The notes: a model not told the origin generated them from the letters alone. A stretch of DNA of 64,000 bases from Glebionis coronaria (GCA_025667525.1 CM046878.1:95743237-95807236); one strand, 5' to 3'. Positions 11,330 through 23,789 are shown, counted from the first letter of the stretch. Numbers and translations are program-made.

Positions 11330-12425
11330 TTCGTATCTTGTATCATATTGTGGGTACTTTTTTGCTAATAAACCTAGACTTGACAATAAAACTAACACGA
11401 AAGATTAAGTTTAGAAAACTTATGTTCATTTGGTACGAAGATATCAATGTCAACATTTTGTCGTTCAATTCATTTGCAGAAAGAGTTGGTTTTGACTTCA
11501 AACTTCAACCCACATAACAATAATTCTTGTTTACAACGACATTGACCATATCGAGCCGTTAGCAGAAATATTCATGGAGGAAATCATGACAAGTATATGA
11601 TAAAAAAAATAACAAGCGCCAATAATACCGACAGCTTTAGATCCTAATCGTCAATCAAATGTCTGAGCAGCCTAAACACCAACGATAACATCAATCCGAA
11701 AGATTTCTCCTTCGATGGATTAGTAATGCATTTACGACAATCTTTTATATGATCTCTGAACACAAACTATTGCAATTTTTCATGAATTTTATATCAGTAA
11801 CCTATTCTGTTTCTAATAAGTTCCATCAAATGTTACGTTGGATCGCAATCTGCACATCGCATGGACACCCTATTTCTGAGCAACCGGAGGCTACTAAACG
11901 ATACAATAATGGTGTAAGCAAGGAAAAACTTTTAAGTTTCTCAAATACACAACCGTGGACAAAAGATTTTAATAGCAAGAAACAGAAAAACTTTACTACT
12001 AGCTCGTATAGATTCTATACTAAAACCACAATTCCGGGTTTCAGACATTAATAAAGATTTTAATCATTTTACCATGAATCTAATAGAAAATTAATTTTGA
12101 CTTATTGATGTTAGACGATCAAGGATAATGTTTCTAATAATATGTTTATATATGCACCGTGAATGAGAAGAAATGATAACTCATGCATAGTTTTACTTCT
12201 GACACCTTTTCTAATTACCCACTCTTCGTAATCTACTTGAATCACCGGGAAACCTTAGTTACTGATTTTACGATTCTTTGTTACACCGGTTGTCGATTTG
12301 TTACTAGTAATATTTCGTTTGTAGTGACGGATTTTAGAACTTTTAGTGACATTGGTTTTTCTAACAATTTCTTCGGGTAAATTTATTACTCCAAAAAAGA
12401 TTCGGTCCATTACATAAGCAAACAA
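11330..12425. other. Intergenic spacer of tandem unit B, no gene seen
   Basis: The first 600 bp are colinear with 2930-3490 of unit A and pass through the position where unit A carries the MULE and copia insertions (about 11930-11945), so this is the empty site. From 12050 on I see AT-rich sequence without a supported gene. Confidence 0.55.
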
Positions 12426-12429
12426 CTTT

Positions 12430-14640
12430 CATAAAGAATGTACAATTATGACTAGATTACAAATGACACATCATAACTTTAAAAAATCTATTTTCTTCCT
12501 ATCACAAACCTTGGTATCCAAAATATCACATATAGTTTGTATATTTTTATGAATTTTTTATCCTTCATACATATCATCATCAAATGGGTTGTAGTCATCA
12601 TCCACTTCATTTTCCATCCATTGTTCTAATAATCTTGTGGGATCATATCCAGCGCTCATGGGTTTTCATGCCAAATAACTTGCAGTTTCATTATTAGTTG
12701 GTTCTACTTCGTTGTCGCTACTCAAATTATCTGGATAATCAACATTTTCTAATGGTTTATTATCATCATTCACAAGCACAAGTTCACTTCAAAAATAAAA
12801 CAATAATCATCAACTCCCTATGTCTCCCCTTTGATCTTATTCATTCGATCAACCACTCGTATAGGAGCGGCTTTTGGACCCAACAAGTCAGTGACCATAT
12901 ATCGGGCATGTACTACAACAAAAAAGTTCTCACTCATATTTAATACGAATAGTTTATTTCGTATAACCATGGCCTTCAAGGTTTGGAACAGCAATCACCA
13001 GATTCTCACTAATGTCATTACAAGCAATAATTCCAATTAGAATTCTTGCATATGTGATCCGCCTCCATGATTTCAATAATATGTAGATCGTATATGAATC
13101 TAGCATCATTGGGTTACCAATGTTCGTAGCTATCAAGCATAGCCCATCTTATGTGTATGCAACCAACGGAACATCATGAAATGTATGGATCATTGTATAT
13201 GAATCTAGCATCATTGAGTCACATAAACTAGAGCATGCGTTGATTCTTCCTTTAGAAGACTCACTAAGGTTGGCCATTTACTAAGAAAAATAGGAATTTT
13301 ATGGATCATCCATGGACCATTGCGAAGTACAGACTCAACACCCTCGATAGAAGCAAAATAATGAATAAAAAGCCTCTTACTATCGTTATTTTCTTGAACA
13401 CATAATTTTCCCAACTGTTATGTACAAATCACTCCACAATAGGAAATGCAAACCTTTTACTGATACACTATCCCCATAATGCATTTTTCATTTTATTATT
13501 GACCTCATGAACCAAATCCAAACATAACCAAATGCCGTAACCAACATCATTTGACACATTAGTTTCGAGTTTCCGAATATTAGCTTGTCAAAGACGTAAG
13601 GCTAAGCTTATGAGCATATGATGTTGGTAATTTTAGTGTCATCAATCCATTTTGGTGTAATAGTGATTTACCCGAGACCAAAGGGTTTTCAAGTTAAGTT
13701 ATAATGCAAGTTTGGAGGTACGGAGTGAACGCTTTTATAAACTAATTAACTTGAATTCCAGTATGAAAAATGGGAAAAGTTGTGAATGTATAGTAAGACA
13801 ATGGGCTTATAGTGACAGAATCCATGGGTCACTAAAGTGAATATAGTGACAGATTCGTGGGTCACTAAATGAATATACAATTGTGTTTAATGATCACAGT
13901 TAGCGATGGTTTCTGTTGTTACAAAACTGTTGCAGAAATAGGAATCATTATGACTTTTCATGATGGGACACTCCTTTTGATGACATCTATTATTTATTTA
14001 TATTTTTATATAAACATACTTTGGTCTCAAGATCAATCATACCTTACACAATTTTCCATGTTTTACTCACTTTGTTTTACCTAAAATTTGAATGTTCATT
14101 CTTGTCTTATCTCTATACAAATTTTTTGTAACCCAAGGCAATGTATAGGGTGGAAATATTGTATCAGGAAAGTGTATACGTTCACTATTCAAGAACCTAT
14201 CCGGCAATCATTGATTATCAAGACCCAAAATCCTAACATATGATAGAGGGAAAATTATGCATAAAATGGTCTTTACCAACATGATTACCACCATTCTTAT
14301 TTGTAGACATAGGTTATAGGCTAGCAACGTTAATAATCAGACTAGTAATTTTTGCAGCAACAGTAGAAGTATTAGCAGCCTTTGTTGCAACATGCTGACT
14401 CCCAACAAATCCACTAATTGGATCTTAATTAACTCTAACAAATTCGTTAGATTGTTTCCCTAACACTTTTTCTGAGGTAGGAAACTTCATGTTCAAACCC
14501 GCTTGGGAGTTATGAGCTTTAGACGAACCAACGTTGTTCCTTACATTTGGAGCATATTCATTCTTAGTTCTTAGCATGGTTATTACCATCGACAACATCT
14601 GTGGCTAATCTAGTCGAGGTTTGTTTCTTTTCCTTCACAC
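12430..14640 (-). pseudogene. LINE ORF1 (DUF4283 / zinc-knuckle type) pseudogene, unit B
   Basis: Read on the minus strand, pieces of a plant LINE ORF1 follow in order. Near 14580-14390 is a Ser/Asn-rich N-terminal part. At 13414-13211 a DUF4283-like piece has GVESVLRNGPWMIHKIPIFL and LVSLLKEEST. At 13136-12954 there is GNPMMLDSYTIY, ARILIGIIACNDISENLVIA and VPNLEGHG, the RNA-binding domain region. At 12790-12430 is the acidic C-terminal tail also seen at 7152-7406. Stops and frameshifts separate the pieces and no reverse transcriptase follows. The element predates the gene duplication because units A and B both keep parts of it. Confidence 0.6.
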
Positions 14641-14900
14641 CTCTCCAACCCCTTATCCACTTTTAATAAAAGTCCTCGTTCCATACCCAACACATACAAA
14701 CCCTATGCTTCTAAAACACGAATCAAAGTAACAAAAATAGATTCTCAAACAACAAATATAAGTAAACCTTATATATTGGATCAATCGAACAACGATAGAT
14801 TAGCATCAAAAGATTTAAACCATAACAAAATTGATTAACCATGAACTAAGGATTATGTTATGTTTAACTATCAATCACACAATAATAATTACATGTAAAT

Positions 14901-15268
14901 TGATGAAGTATTAGTTGGCTCAATTGGGTGGGTCCTATATTTATAATCTTAGCAAGTTGCTTGTAAGTGGGAAGAGTTGCAATGGAGATTTGGAGCCTAT
15001 CAATACATGGCTTTCATGTTAGTTTGATGACCACCAAAAACACATATACAAGCCAACTTGTAGTGTTGTAGTCCTCTTATTTTCAATTTGTAGTATTTTT
15101 CTATAGTTTGAGACTTTGAAAAATATATGAAAGTTTGGTGTTTCGTACTTGGTTTCTTTTAGTAGTATCTAATTTTTAACAAGCTAGTTTTTAGGTAAGC
15201 TTATAGTGTTGAGTTAATTCATACTCTTTACCTAGTCGGTGGGATATTATCGTTGTTATTCCACAACA
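14901..15268 (+). repeat. 5' LTR of copia element
   Basis: 368-bp direct repeat of 19474-19841, with clearly visible substitutions between the two, so the insertion is not recent. Confidence 0.92.
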
Positions 15269-15270
15269 AG

Positions 15271-15284
15271 TGGTATCAAGAGCC
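15271..15284 (+). promoter_or_regulatory. Primer binding site, initiator-Met tRNA type
   Basis: TGGTATCAAGAGCC two bases after the LTR, the standard copia site with one inserted A. Confidence 0.85.
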
Positions 15285-15396
15285 GAGGTTAATCTTAGTA
15301 TGCTCTGTGGTTGCAATTTAATTTGATCTTAAACATCAAAAAAGAATAACATTGGTGTTTTGTTTAGAAATTGTTGAAAATTAATTTTAACTCGAA

Positions 15397-18300
15397 ATGG
15401 TGGATGGGAGAGTTGACAAAGTACCTTCCACATTAGTGGACCAAACATCTTAAAGTTGGGCTAGACCATTCTTGACGAATGCAAGATTGGCGGTGGAGGT
15501 ATTCGATGGCACGGGCCATTTCGGTATGTGACAAAGTGAGGTTCTAGACGCTCTTTTTCAACAAGCTCTAGACATTGTCGTTGAATAAAGTAAACCAGGG
15601 GATGTAGAAGAGAAGAATTGGTTAATCATGAATCAGTTAGCTTGTGGAACGATTTGTTCATGTCTTTCGAGAGAGCAACGATATGCTTTTTCAAAAGAAA
15701 TATCTGCCTAAAAATTATGGGTGAAGTTGGAAGAGAAATTTTTGAAGAAGAATTGTCAAAATAAGCTCTTTATGAAGAAGCGACTTTTTCGCTTCACATA
15801 TGTACTGAGTACCACATTGAATGTTAACATTAGTAGTTTTAGTCAACTGGTAACCGATTTGATGAATATGGATGAGGTGTTCAAAGATCAGGATCTAGCA
15901 TTGATACTTTTGGGATCGCTTCTAGAGGAGTTCGAGTTGCTTGAAACAACTCTACTAAATGGGAAAGATGATGTGTATCTTAGTGAAGTTTGTTTTGCCT
16001 TATATAGTAAAGAACTGAGAAGGAAGGACGAGCAGAACAGTTCAAGTAGAGACGCGGAATTTTTGCTAGTTAGAAGTCATTCGCAGAAGAGGGACACCGA
16101 CAAGAGATGGAGATCCAGGTCAATGCAAAGACTAAGCAAAGATGAATGTGCCTTTTGTCATGAAAAAGGTCATTGGAAGAGAGATTGTCCTAAGTTGAAA
16201 ACCAAAGACAATCACTGTATAGGGAAAGTTGTAGTTGAGGCGAATGTCACTAAGTGTGATGATGAAGAATCAGATCTCTCACTACCAACATCGTCAAGTA
16301 TAAATGCTTCTGATATATATGGTTATTGGATACCGCATGTAGCTATCATATTACACCACATCGAGAGTGGTTTAGTAATTTTGAAGAACATGAGGAAGTT
16401 GTTTATACGACAGACGAAACTCCCCTTACTACTCATGGTATTGGTTCCGTTCGATTGCAGAATGAAGACGGAACAATTGTGACCTTGAAAGGTGTTCATT
16501 ATTTGCCTAAGTTGAAGAAGAATCTCATTTCCGTTGGTACTTTAGAATATAAAGGTTTTGAAGTAAGAGAAAAAAATGAGGTTATGTAGATCATCTCTGG
16601 CATACTTGTAGTAATGAAGGGTATTCGTAAAATAAACAACATGTATCACTACAAGGATAGAACAGTTGTTGAAATTGTAGCAGCTGTTACCGATGGTGAT
16701 AGAAACTCAGAAGCTGTGAAGCTATGGCATATGCGCTTAGGACATGCAGGAGAAAAATCCTTGAATTTGCTTATAAAGCAAGGATTATTGAAAGGACTCA
16801 AGTCCTGTAAGTTGGATCTCTATGAGCATTGCATCCACGGGAAGACGAAAAGGGTGAAATTTGGGACACCTATCCACAAGACACAAGGTATCTTGGATTA
16901 TGTCCACTCAGATGTGTGGGGGGTTCCTCAAATACAAAATATTTAGGAAGGAGACACTACTATGTGACCTTTTTTGATGAATTTTCCCGTAGAGTTTGGG
17001 TGTACACGTTGAAGACAAAGGATGAAGTGCTAGGAGTGTTCATCAAGTGGAAAAAGATGATGGAAACTCAGACATGTAGAAAGATCAAACATCTCCGAAA
17101 AGATAATGACGGAGTGTAGAAAAATGATCTTTTCACAAAATTTTGTGAAGATAAAGGCATCGTTAGGCATTTCACTGTCAGACACACACCACAACAGAAT
17201 GGGGTGGCTGAACACATGAACCAAACCTTGTTGGAGAAGGTTTAGTGTATGTTATCCAATGTTGGATTGGGTAAAGAATTTTGGGCTAAAGTTGTGACGT
17301 ATGTGTGCCACCTTGTAAATCGTTTGTCATCAACTGCTATTGATGGGAAGACACCATTGGAAAAATGGTATGGAAAAGATGCTACTGATTATGATTCCTT
17401 ACATGTATTTGGTTCCGATGCGTATTATCATGTGAATGAATCAAAAATGGATCATAGAGCAAAGAAAGTAGTATTCATGGGGATCACCTCTGGAATCAAA
17501 GGCTATCGTTTATGGTGTCCATAAACAAAAGAATACGATCTTTAGCAGGGATGTCACCTTTAATGAATCTGCCATGTTGAAGAAGGTGAATGTTGAGCAG
17601 TTAGATGGAACTCCTAAAAATGTGGTGTTTGAAAGAATAAATGTACCAACTAATAGAGTAATTTATGATGATTCTCCTATCGTAGAAGGAGATTTTGAAG
17701 AAGAGGAGGTTCAACCTGAAGAACCTCGACAACAACAACATGAATCAATTGATACTAGCAAGCCAAAAAGAAAAACCAAAAAGCCTGTTCGCTTTAATGA
17801 TACGGTGGTTTGTGCATCTTTAACTGCAACTGATGATGTTCCTACTACTTACTCTGAAGCGGTTCGAGACTCAGAGAACGAGAAGTGGAGGATTTCCATG
17901 AGCGAATAAATGCAGTCTCTTCAGAATAATAAGACATGGGAGTTGACCAACCTCCCAAAAGGGAAGAAAGCAATTGGATGAAAATGGGTGTATGCAAAGA
18001 AAGAAGGATTTCTTAGCCAACATGACGCTCGCTACATAGCAAGATTGGTAGCTAAAGGATACGCTCAGAGAGAAGGAACTGATTATAATGAAGTTTTTTC
18101 TCCAGTTGTAAAACATCCCTCTATTAGAATTTTGTTGGCTTTGGTAGCACAGTTGGATTTGGAACTAGTTCAGATGGATGTGTAAGCTGCATTTATACAT
18201 GGAGACTTGGAAGAGGAAATCTATATGGTTCAGCTAGAAGGATTCAAAGTTTCTGGAAAGGAGCATGAAGTATGTAAAATTTATAAATCATTTTACGGAT

Positions 18301-19406
18301 TAAAGCAATCCCCAAGGCAGTGGTACAAGCGATTTGATAAGTTTATGATGGAGTCGAAGTACACAAGAAGCAAATACGACCATTGTGTCTATTTGAAATG
18401 GCTACAAGATAGGTCCTTCGTATATCTTCTTCTATATGTACATGATATGTTGATAGCTTCTCAAAGTATAGACAAGATTGAAAAGTTAAAGACTCAGTTG
18501 AAAAGCGAATTTGAGATGAAGGATCTCGGTGAAGCAAAGATCATTCTCGACATGGAGATTTTTAGAGACAGAAAATTGAGGAAGCTTTGTTTGACTTAAA
18601 AACAGTATCTGAGAAGGGTTCTAAAGCGTTTTAGGTTCGACAAGCAAATAAAACGAGTTAGCACTCTAATCGCTTCTCAATTTAATATTAGTGTTGCTAT
18701 GTCATCGAAAGATGATGGAGAGAGGGATTACATGGAAAAAGTATCTTATGCAAATGTTGTTGGTATCTTAATGTATGTTATGATATGTACTCGACCAAAT
18801 ATTAGTCATGTTGTTGGGATGGTGAGCAGGTATATGCATAACCCTGGAAAAGGACATTGGCAAGTTGTGAAATGGATACTAAGGTATATCCATAACACAG
18901 TAGATGTCGGGTTAGTATTCAAACATGGAAGTAGTCAATGGGTGGCAGGATATTGTGATTCCGACTATGCTGGAGATTTAGACAAGCGAAGATCTACTAC
19001 AGGCTATGTTTTTACTCTAGTAAAAGCTCTAATTAGTTGGAAGTCTACCTTACAGTCAACTACTACTTTGTCAACTACAGAAGGAGAGTATATGGATATT
19101 ACAAAGGCTGTCAAAGAGGAAATTTGGCTTCAAGGGTTGCTAGGTGAACTTGGAATCAATCAGAAATTTTTCATGATACATTCTGACAGTCAAAGTGCAA
19201 TTCACTTAGCGAAGAATCAAGTTTATCATGCAAGGACGAAGCACATTGTTGTTTGGTATCATTTCATACGAGAGATACTCAAAGAAGGTGGAGTTAGAAT
19301 CCAAAAGATTCATACCTCTAAAAATCTTGTAGATATGCTGACTAAAGTACTAGTTGGGATCAAGTTCAATTATTGTTTAGACTTGATCAATATTATAAAA
19401 ACTTAA
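15397..19406 (+). pseudogene. Copia Gag-Pol polyprotein, decayed
   Basis: Plus-strand Gag-Pol beginning MVDGRVDKVPST. Gag has the zinc knuckle CAFCHEKGHWKRDC (near 16150). Protease has LDTACSYH (16330). Pre-integrase has LWHMRLGHAGEKS (16720). Integrase C-terminal region is at 17150-17520. RT has IHGDLEEEIYM and FYGLKQSPRQWYKRFD (18190-18340). RNase H has GYCDSDYAGDLDKRRSTTGY (18950) and the terminal HARTKHI block. In-frame stops (for example near 15450, 15710, 16586, 17117, 17520, 18183 and 18597) and frameshifts break it into at least ten pieces. The RT active site reads YVHDM instead of YVDDM, removing a catalytic Asp. No functional product is expected. Confidence 0.9.
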
Positions 19407-19473
19407 GACTGGTTTGAGGACACCACCAACATTCGTGGACCGAGAAGATAGTCGACTTAGTATTTCGCCAAGG

Positions 19474-19841
19474 TGATGATTTATTGGTTGGCTCAATTTG
19501 GTGGGTCCCACATTTGGAATCTTAGAAAGTTGCTCGCAAGTGAGAAGAGTTGCAATGTAGATTTGAAGCATATAAATACATGGTTATCCTGTTAGTTTGA
19601 TGCACACCAAAAACACACATACAAGCCAACTTGTAGTGTTGTAGTTCTCTTCTTTTCTATTTGTAGTATATGTCTATAGTTTGAGACATTGAGAAATATA
19701 TGAAAGTTTGGTGTTTCATACTTGGTTTCTTTTAGTAGTGTCTTATTTTTAACAAGCTAGTTTTAGGGTAATCTTATAGTGTTGAGTTAATTCACACTCT
19801 TTACCTAGTCGGTGGGATATTATCGCGGTTATTCCACAACA
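19474..19841 (+). repeat. 3' LTR of copia element
   Basis: 368 bp, TGATGATT ... CCACAACA, followed directly by the target duplication TAAAT. Confidence 0.92.
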
Positions 19842-20370
19842 TAAATCACAACGAATATTATATTGAAACCTTATATAAAATCTCTTCAAAAAATTATTTA
19901 AACTCTAAAGATCGTATACCAGAACCTAATCCTTTGAAACACACACGATTTGAGATCGCGGCAAGGAACATAGGAAAAGGATGATGGAATGGAGAAAACA
20001 ATTGAAGGTTGTTAGGGTTTTGTTTTTGTTTTTCGAGTTATATGTAGTTTTTTCCACCATAGTCGCCAAATAGGGAGGGAGACTTTTAGACATAGACAAA
20101 ACGTGGGTGAACTTATTGGGAGGGTCGAGTAATGTGCAAGTTAATTAGTGTGAGCCGAAGTTGTATTTCCTTTAAGCACATACAAGTAAACCTTGAATTT
20201 TTGGAAGGATCGTCCTGGTCTCCAGTAAAATCCGTCCATTTTGTTAGGTTCTTATAAATGATGGCTAAATCAAGGCATGCATGCGTTGGATGCTACAAGA
20301 AAGTCCGTCTGTTCATCTTCCAAATCCCAACAAGCTACCAAGATAAATCTGAACATGATTTACATAAAGC
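19842..20370. other. Second half of the LINE 5' region split by the copia element
   Basis: Colinear with 7725-8215 of unit A (CTTATATAAAA, ACCAGAACC, CCTTTGAAACAC, GGAGAAAAC). No gene. Confidence 0.5.
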
Positions 20371-21215
20371 ATAGATGTTAAGATCGCGATCTAACTTTTA
20401 AGATCTTCCGATTTTATGATCCCATTAAGGAAAAATGAGCCGATCCATCATAGGACCTTAAATTCATAAGATCTTAAGTAGGATCTCGATCTTACCATAG
20501 GATCATAATATCTGGATCAAATTCGATCTCACGTCCTTTAAATAAATAAACTAATAAACTATTAATGAATGAGAAATGTATGCATAACCTATGTAAATTA
20601 TTAATCCAATCCCTCCATCAAAGGTAAAACAATACAACAAGTGTAATCTTACCATCCGATAGTTATAAATGTTTTATAAGAATAACATATATTAATTTTT
20701 ATATTATTTTAACTTTCGTAACTATTGTTTTTCATAAATTTGTTATAAAATCACATTTGAATACGAGTTCTTATAAAAATAACACTTTTAAACATGTAAG
20801 TAGGATTTTACGGTCTCGATCCGATCTTATAATTCCGATTTCGTAAAGGCAAAAACGTTCCATAGTAAAATCACGATCTTTTCAGTTTTATGTTTTTTAC
20901 TTTCATCCGGCCATACGATGTGTGGTAATCAGTTAAACTTGTCCTGTAAATATAAACAGAAAAGTCGTTGATAAATAAAAAGCCGTGTTTCTATTAAATT
21001 TCGTCTCATTTATTTTATGTTACGATTATACATGTGTCATATCTTTATAAATTTCCATAGATTTATTACTTTGGATATGAATTATAATCAACATTTTAAG
21101 TTTCATATTTCTATATCTGTTCCTTATCTTCCATAATCGAATAATCATCTTCATTTCTCGTATATCCTACAAAGTGATAAAAAAAATGTGTTTTTCCTTT
21201 GTTGAAACTTTTATC
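20371..21215. repeat. Unclassified AT-rich insertion with repeated GATC-containing motifs
   Basis: Absent from the corresponding position in unit A (near 8215-8240), where CATGATTT runs on almost directly to CCATTATCTGCTTAGGC. The block opens with AAGATCGCGATCTAAC and closes with an inverted, weakly similar GTAAAATCACGATCTT. Inside are many variants of AAGATC and CGATCTTA. It has no coding frame. A hAT-like or MITE-like element is possible; the ends are too diverged to be sure. Confidence 0.4.
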
Positions 21216-21408
21216 CGATAACCATTATTTGCTTAGGCATGTTTGCACTTTGTAACCACAATTAAATAACCAACCATGTTATACTCATTGCTTTTCAGCG
21301 TACAAACACAGATAGGACATGAACATGAACCCCGGATTATAGGATCTTTGGTCAACTTATTGTAGATGAAAATATAGTGAGAAATAAAACTAATTCATTC
21401 CCTGTTGA

Positions 21409-23724
21409 TCATGCACTAAAACCAACAATTGCAGGATCCCATTTTCCCATGGTATACGAGCTACATGTTGCCTTTGTAACTTCATCCATTTCTTCCTTGC
21501 TAGCACCACTGTTGCATATGTTAGCAAATGATCGTGTATGTTTCATGCCATACTGAGTTAAAGATCCACAATGTGTCTCGTATGTTCGAACCTTAAACAA
21601 TCAAACGTGCGAGAAGTTAATATAGAATGACAATACAAAGAAAAGTGATATTAAAGTGATAAACAAGAAAGATCAAGTATTTTTTATCACCATGGACTTA
21701 AGACAGTCCCAATCGTCCACGAGAGCCATTCCATCACCTCTTACAGAGACGACTCTGTCTACCAATAACTGGCTTTCAATAATTGGTACACTGCTATTCA
21801 AATGTGCCCTATGTTCTGTAATTTCCTTGATTTTATTTAGTAGTTCCTTCTTTTGTTCTGGTTCCCCGGTTGGCTTCTTGTACTGCAGAGTATGAAGTTT
21901 CAACACTTTGTTACTAAAAATACCATGCATTGATCTAGTGTTGTGTATTTCCTCTTAAGTACATACCGTTTTCCACATTGAATAAAGATCTGCATCTCTT
22001 TGGTTGACAACACCCATGGATTCAGATTGGAATGGATTGGACGTGAAGTTCCAAGACCATGAACCTTGATAAGTCGAAACAGTCTCACTGCTTATACGTT
22101 GTGTACCATATTGCATCACATGAGATCCATCGTAAGTGCCGTTGTTAAAAGTCCTCGTCTTCACCTGCACATGGTTTAAGTGACTTTCAGTCGCAAACAA
22201 GGTATCAATACTTTTATATTACTTATCACTAGATAAATATTTACGGTCGCAGAGTTTGAGTTTCATAAAACAGAAAAATCCCAATGTTCCAACCTTTAAG
22301 TATTGTTGCTCTAATGTTTCAGACTTCAAGTCTTCTGAGTCACTAAAAAATGGAAATTGCGAAAAGTATGTTAGGTGACCAAACAAAAAAATGTCCTTAG
22401 AGCTACAATGTGTGGAAAGAATACCTGTCTTCCAACCATGCAATACTGTACAAGTCACCTAAACATGTGTCGAACTCGGGAGGAGGGGGAGGGGTCATAT
22501 CGGGACAATATGCAGCATAGCTACTCTCGTTGGCATTTGATGCAGTTGTCACATAGATGTTCAGATCTTCGGGCATAAGACCTTCAAAAATACTTCCACT
22601 TTCACAGGCTTCTACGTATATAACCTACGATGATCATTCGAACAATTATGTTCATTTCTTGTGACCAATGCTTAGCGATAATTCAAGATCACTATGCACA
22701 TTACCATCTCATTATAGGTACCCATTGCATGCTTAGTTTCCAAAACATTGATAAAATCATTGGCGTAAATGTAAGGCGTGAATTCAGGCATCCCTAGGGC
22801 AATGAACACAAGAATGTTAGTAAGGAGTTATTACTTTGAAAAGAAAGACACTTCTGGTAACACAATAGGTACCAAGAATTCCAGGGCCTCCATGATCAGT
22901 GAAATACACAAAGACCTTATCTAGAGGTCCACTCGATAAAACTTTCCCACTCCCCCCTGTCACGCCTGATGCATTGCCAAGAAGCACAGCATAGAAATTG
23001 GCAGCAGTCACGTTTTCTCCCGTGTAATCCTAAAAAAATATAAATCTTCAAGTATTATAAAGATTTACTGAACTCATTTAGCAAAAATGTCCATGAAGTA
23101 ACAACAAAAATATATGCCATAGAAACTTAATTTGACATCTTGTTGAAAAATCACTTTCACGTCTCTTTCTTCCTCTCCTATTTTTATTGTTCTTAAACGA
23201 TACTCGAATTACTGGTAACAAGGTAGTTAATTAGCATACCTTTGGCACTCCAGCATAGACATCCGAGCCATTGGGACTGTTTATAATGACACCGGGCCTT
23301 GGATTCATGGGGTTATTGGCAATGTCATCATACATGAACACAATTATATTCTCATCTTTCAACCCACCCCTTTTCAATAGTTGATACGCATGACAAACAT
23401 CTGCCTGAAATCGTGAGAAGGTATACGCTAATAAATTTTAAAAGAAGTTATTCCATACGTTACTATTAAATAGCTAGATTTAAGTAAATACTTCCATTTG
23501 GTATGTACGATGCTGCAGACTATTAACAGAAAACTTGAGAGTATACACACGTGATGGCGATAATTATCCCATCCACTTGAACCAGCAACGAGAACAGCCC
23601 ATTGCGTGCTATTAAACACTGGTGGAAAGTAGCCATTTGAAGAAAATAAACTAGGACGACTAGCTTCGGAAAGCTGTACCACAAGCACAGTTAGTAGTAA
23701 CAACAGGAAACGCAAAGCGGCCAT
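21409..23724 (-). CDS. Vacuolar processing enzyme (legumain), tandem copy C
   Basis: Nine exons: 23724-23551, 23404-23240, 23029-22873, 22793-22705, 22624-22425, 22342-22294, 22164-21967, 21882-21691, 21591-21409, giving 468 residues; exon 7 is one codon shorter than in A and B (SNPFQSESM). His159 and Cys202 are intact. It is the most diverged copy: exon 1 ends DNYRHH with donor GTGTGT instead of CAG/GTGCGT, exon 4 reads FTPYIY after GMPE, and the proline loop is TPPPPPEF, nearest to the common VPE form. Exon 7 ends MWKT, where A and B have MRLA and MRQA. No disabling lesion is visible, so I treat it as a functional gene. Confidence 0.92.
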
Positions 23725-23776
23725 TGGAAGAGGATGAATTTGTGTAAGTTGTGAGTAAAAAAAAGGTGACTACATG

Positions 23777-23784
23777 TATTTATA
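23777..23784 (-). promoter_or_regulatory. TATA box upstream of VPE copy C
   Basis: TATAAATA on the minus strand as in A and B, but the adjacent hexamer is CATGTA, so the RY core CATGCA of the other two copies is lost. Confidence 0.5.
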
Positions 23785-23789
23785 CTAAA

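Larger units (their letters stand above)
14901..19841 (+). mobile_element. Ty1/copia LTR retrotransposon (complete structure, coding region dead)
   Basis: LTRs at 14901-15268 and 19474-19841 are both 368 bp and end in ...CCACAACA. The target duplication TAAAT is perfect (14896-14900 and 19842-19846). A Met-tRNA primer site follows the left LTR. Internal order gag, protease, integrase, RT, RNase H is Ty1/copia. The flanks joined without the element match the uninterrupted site at about 7715 in unit A, so insertion followed the segmental duplication. Many stops show it is inactive. Confidence 0.95.

Noticed and set aside
12100..12400. CACTA-type end suspected at TTTGTAGTGACGG (near 12320)
   Set aside because: No matching CACTACAAGAAA end or target triplet found nearby.
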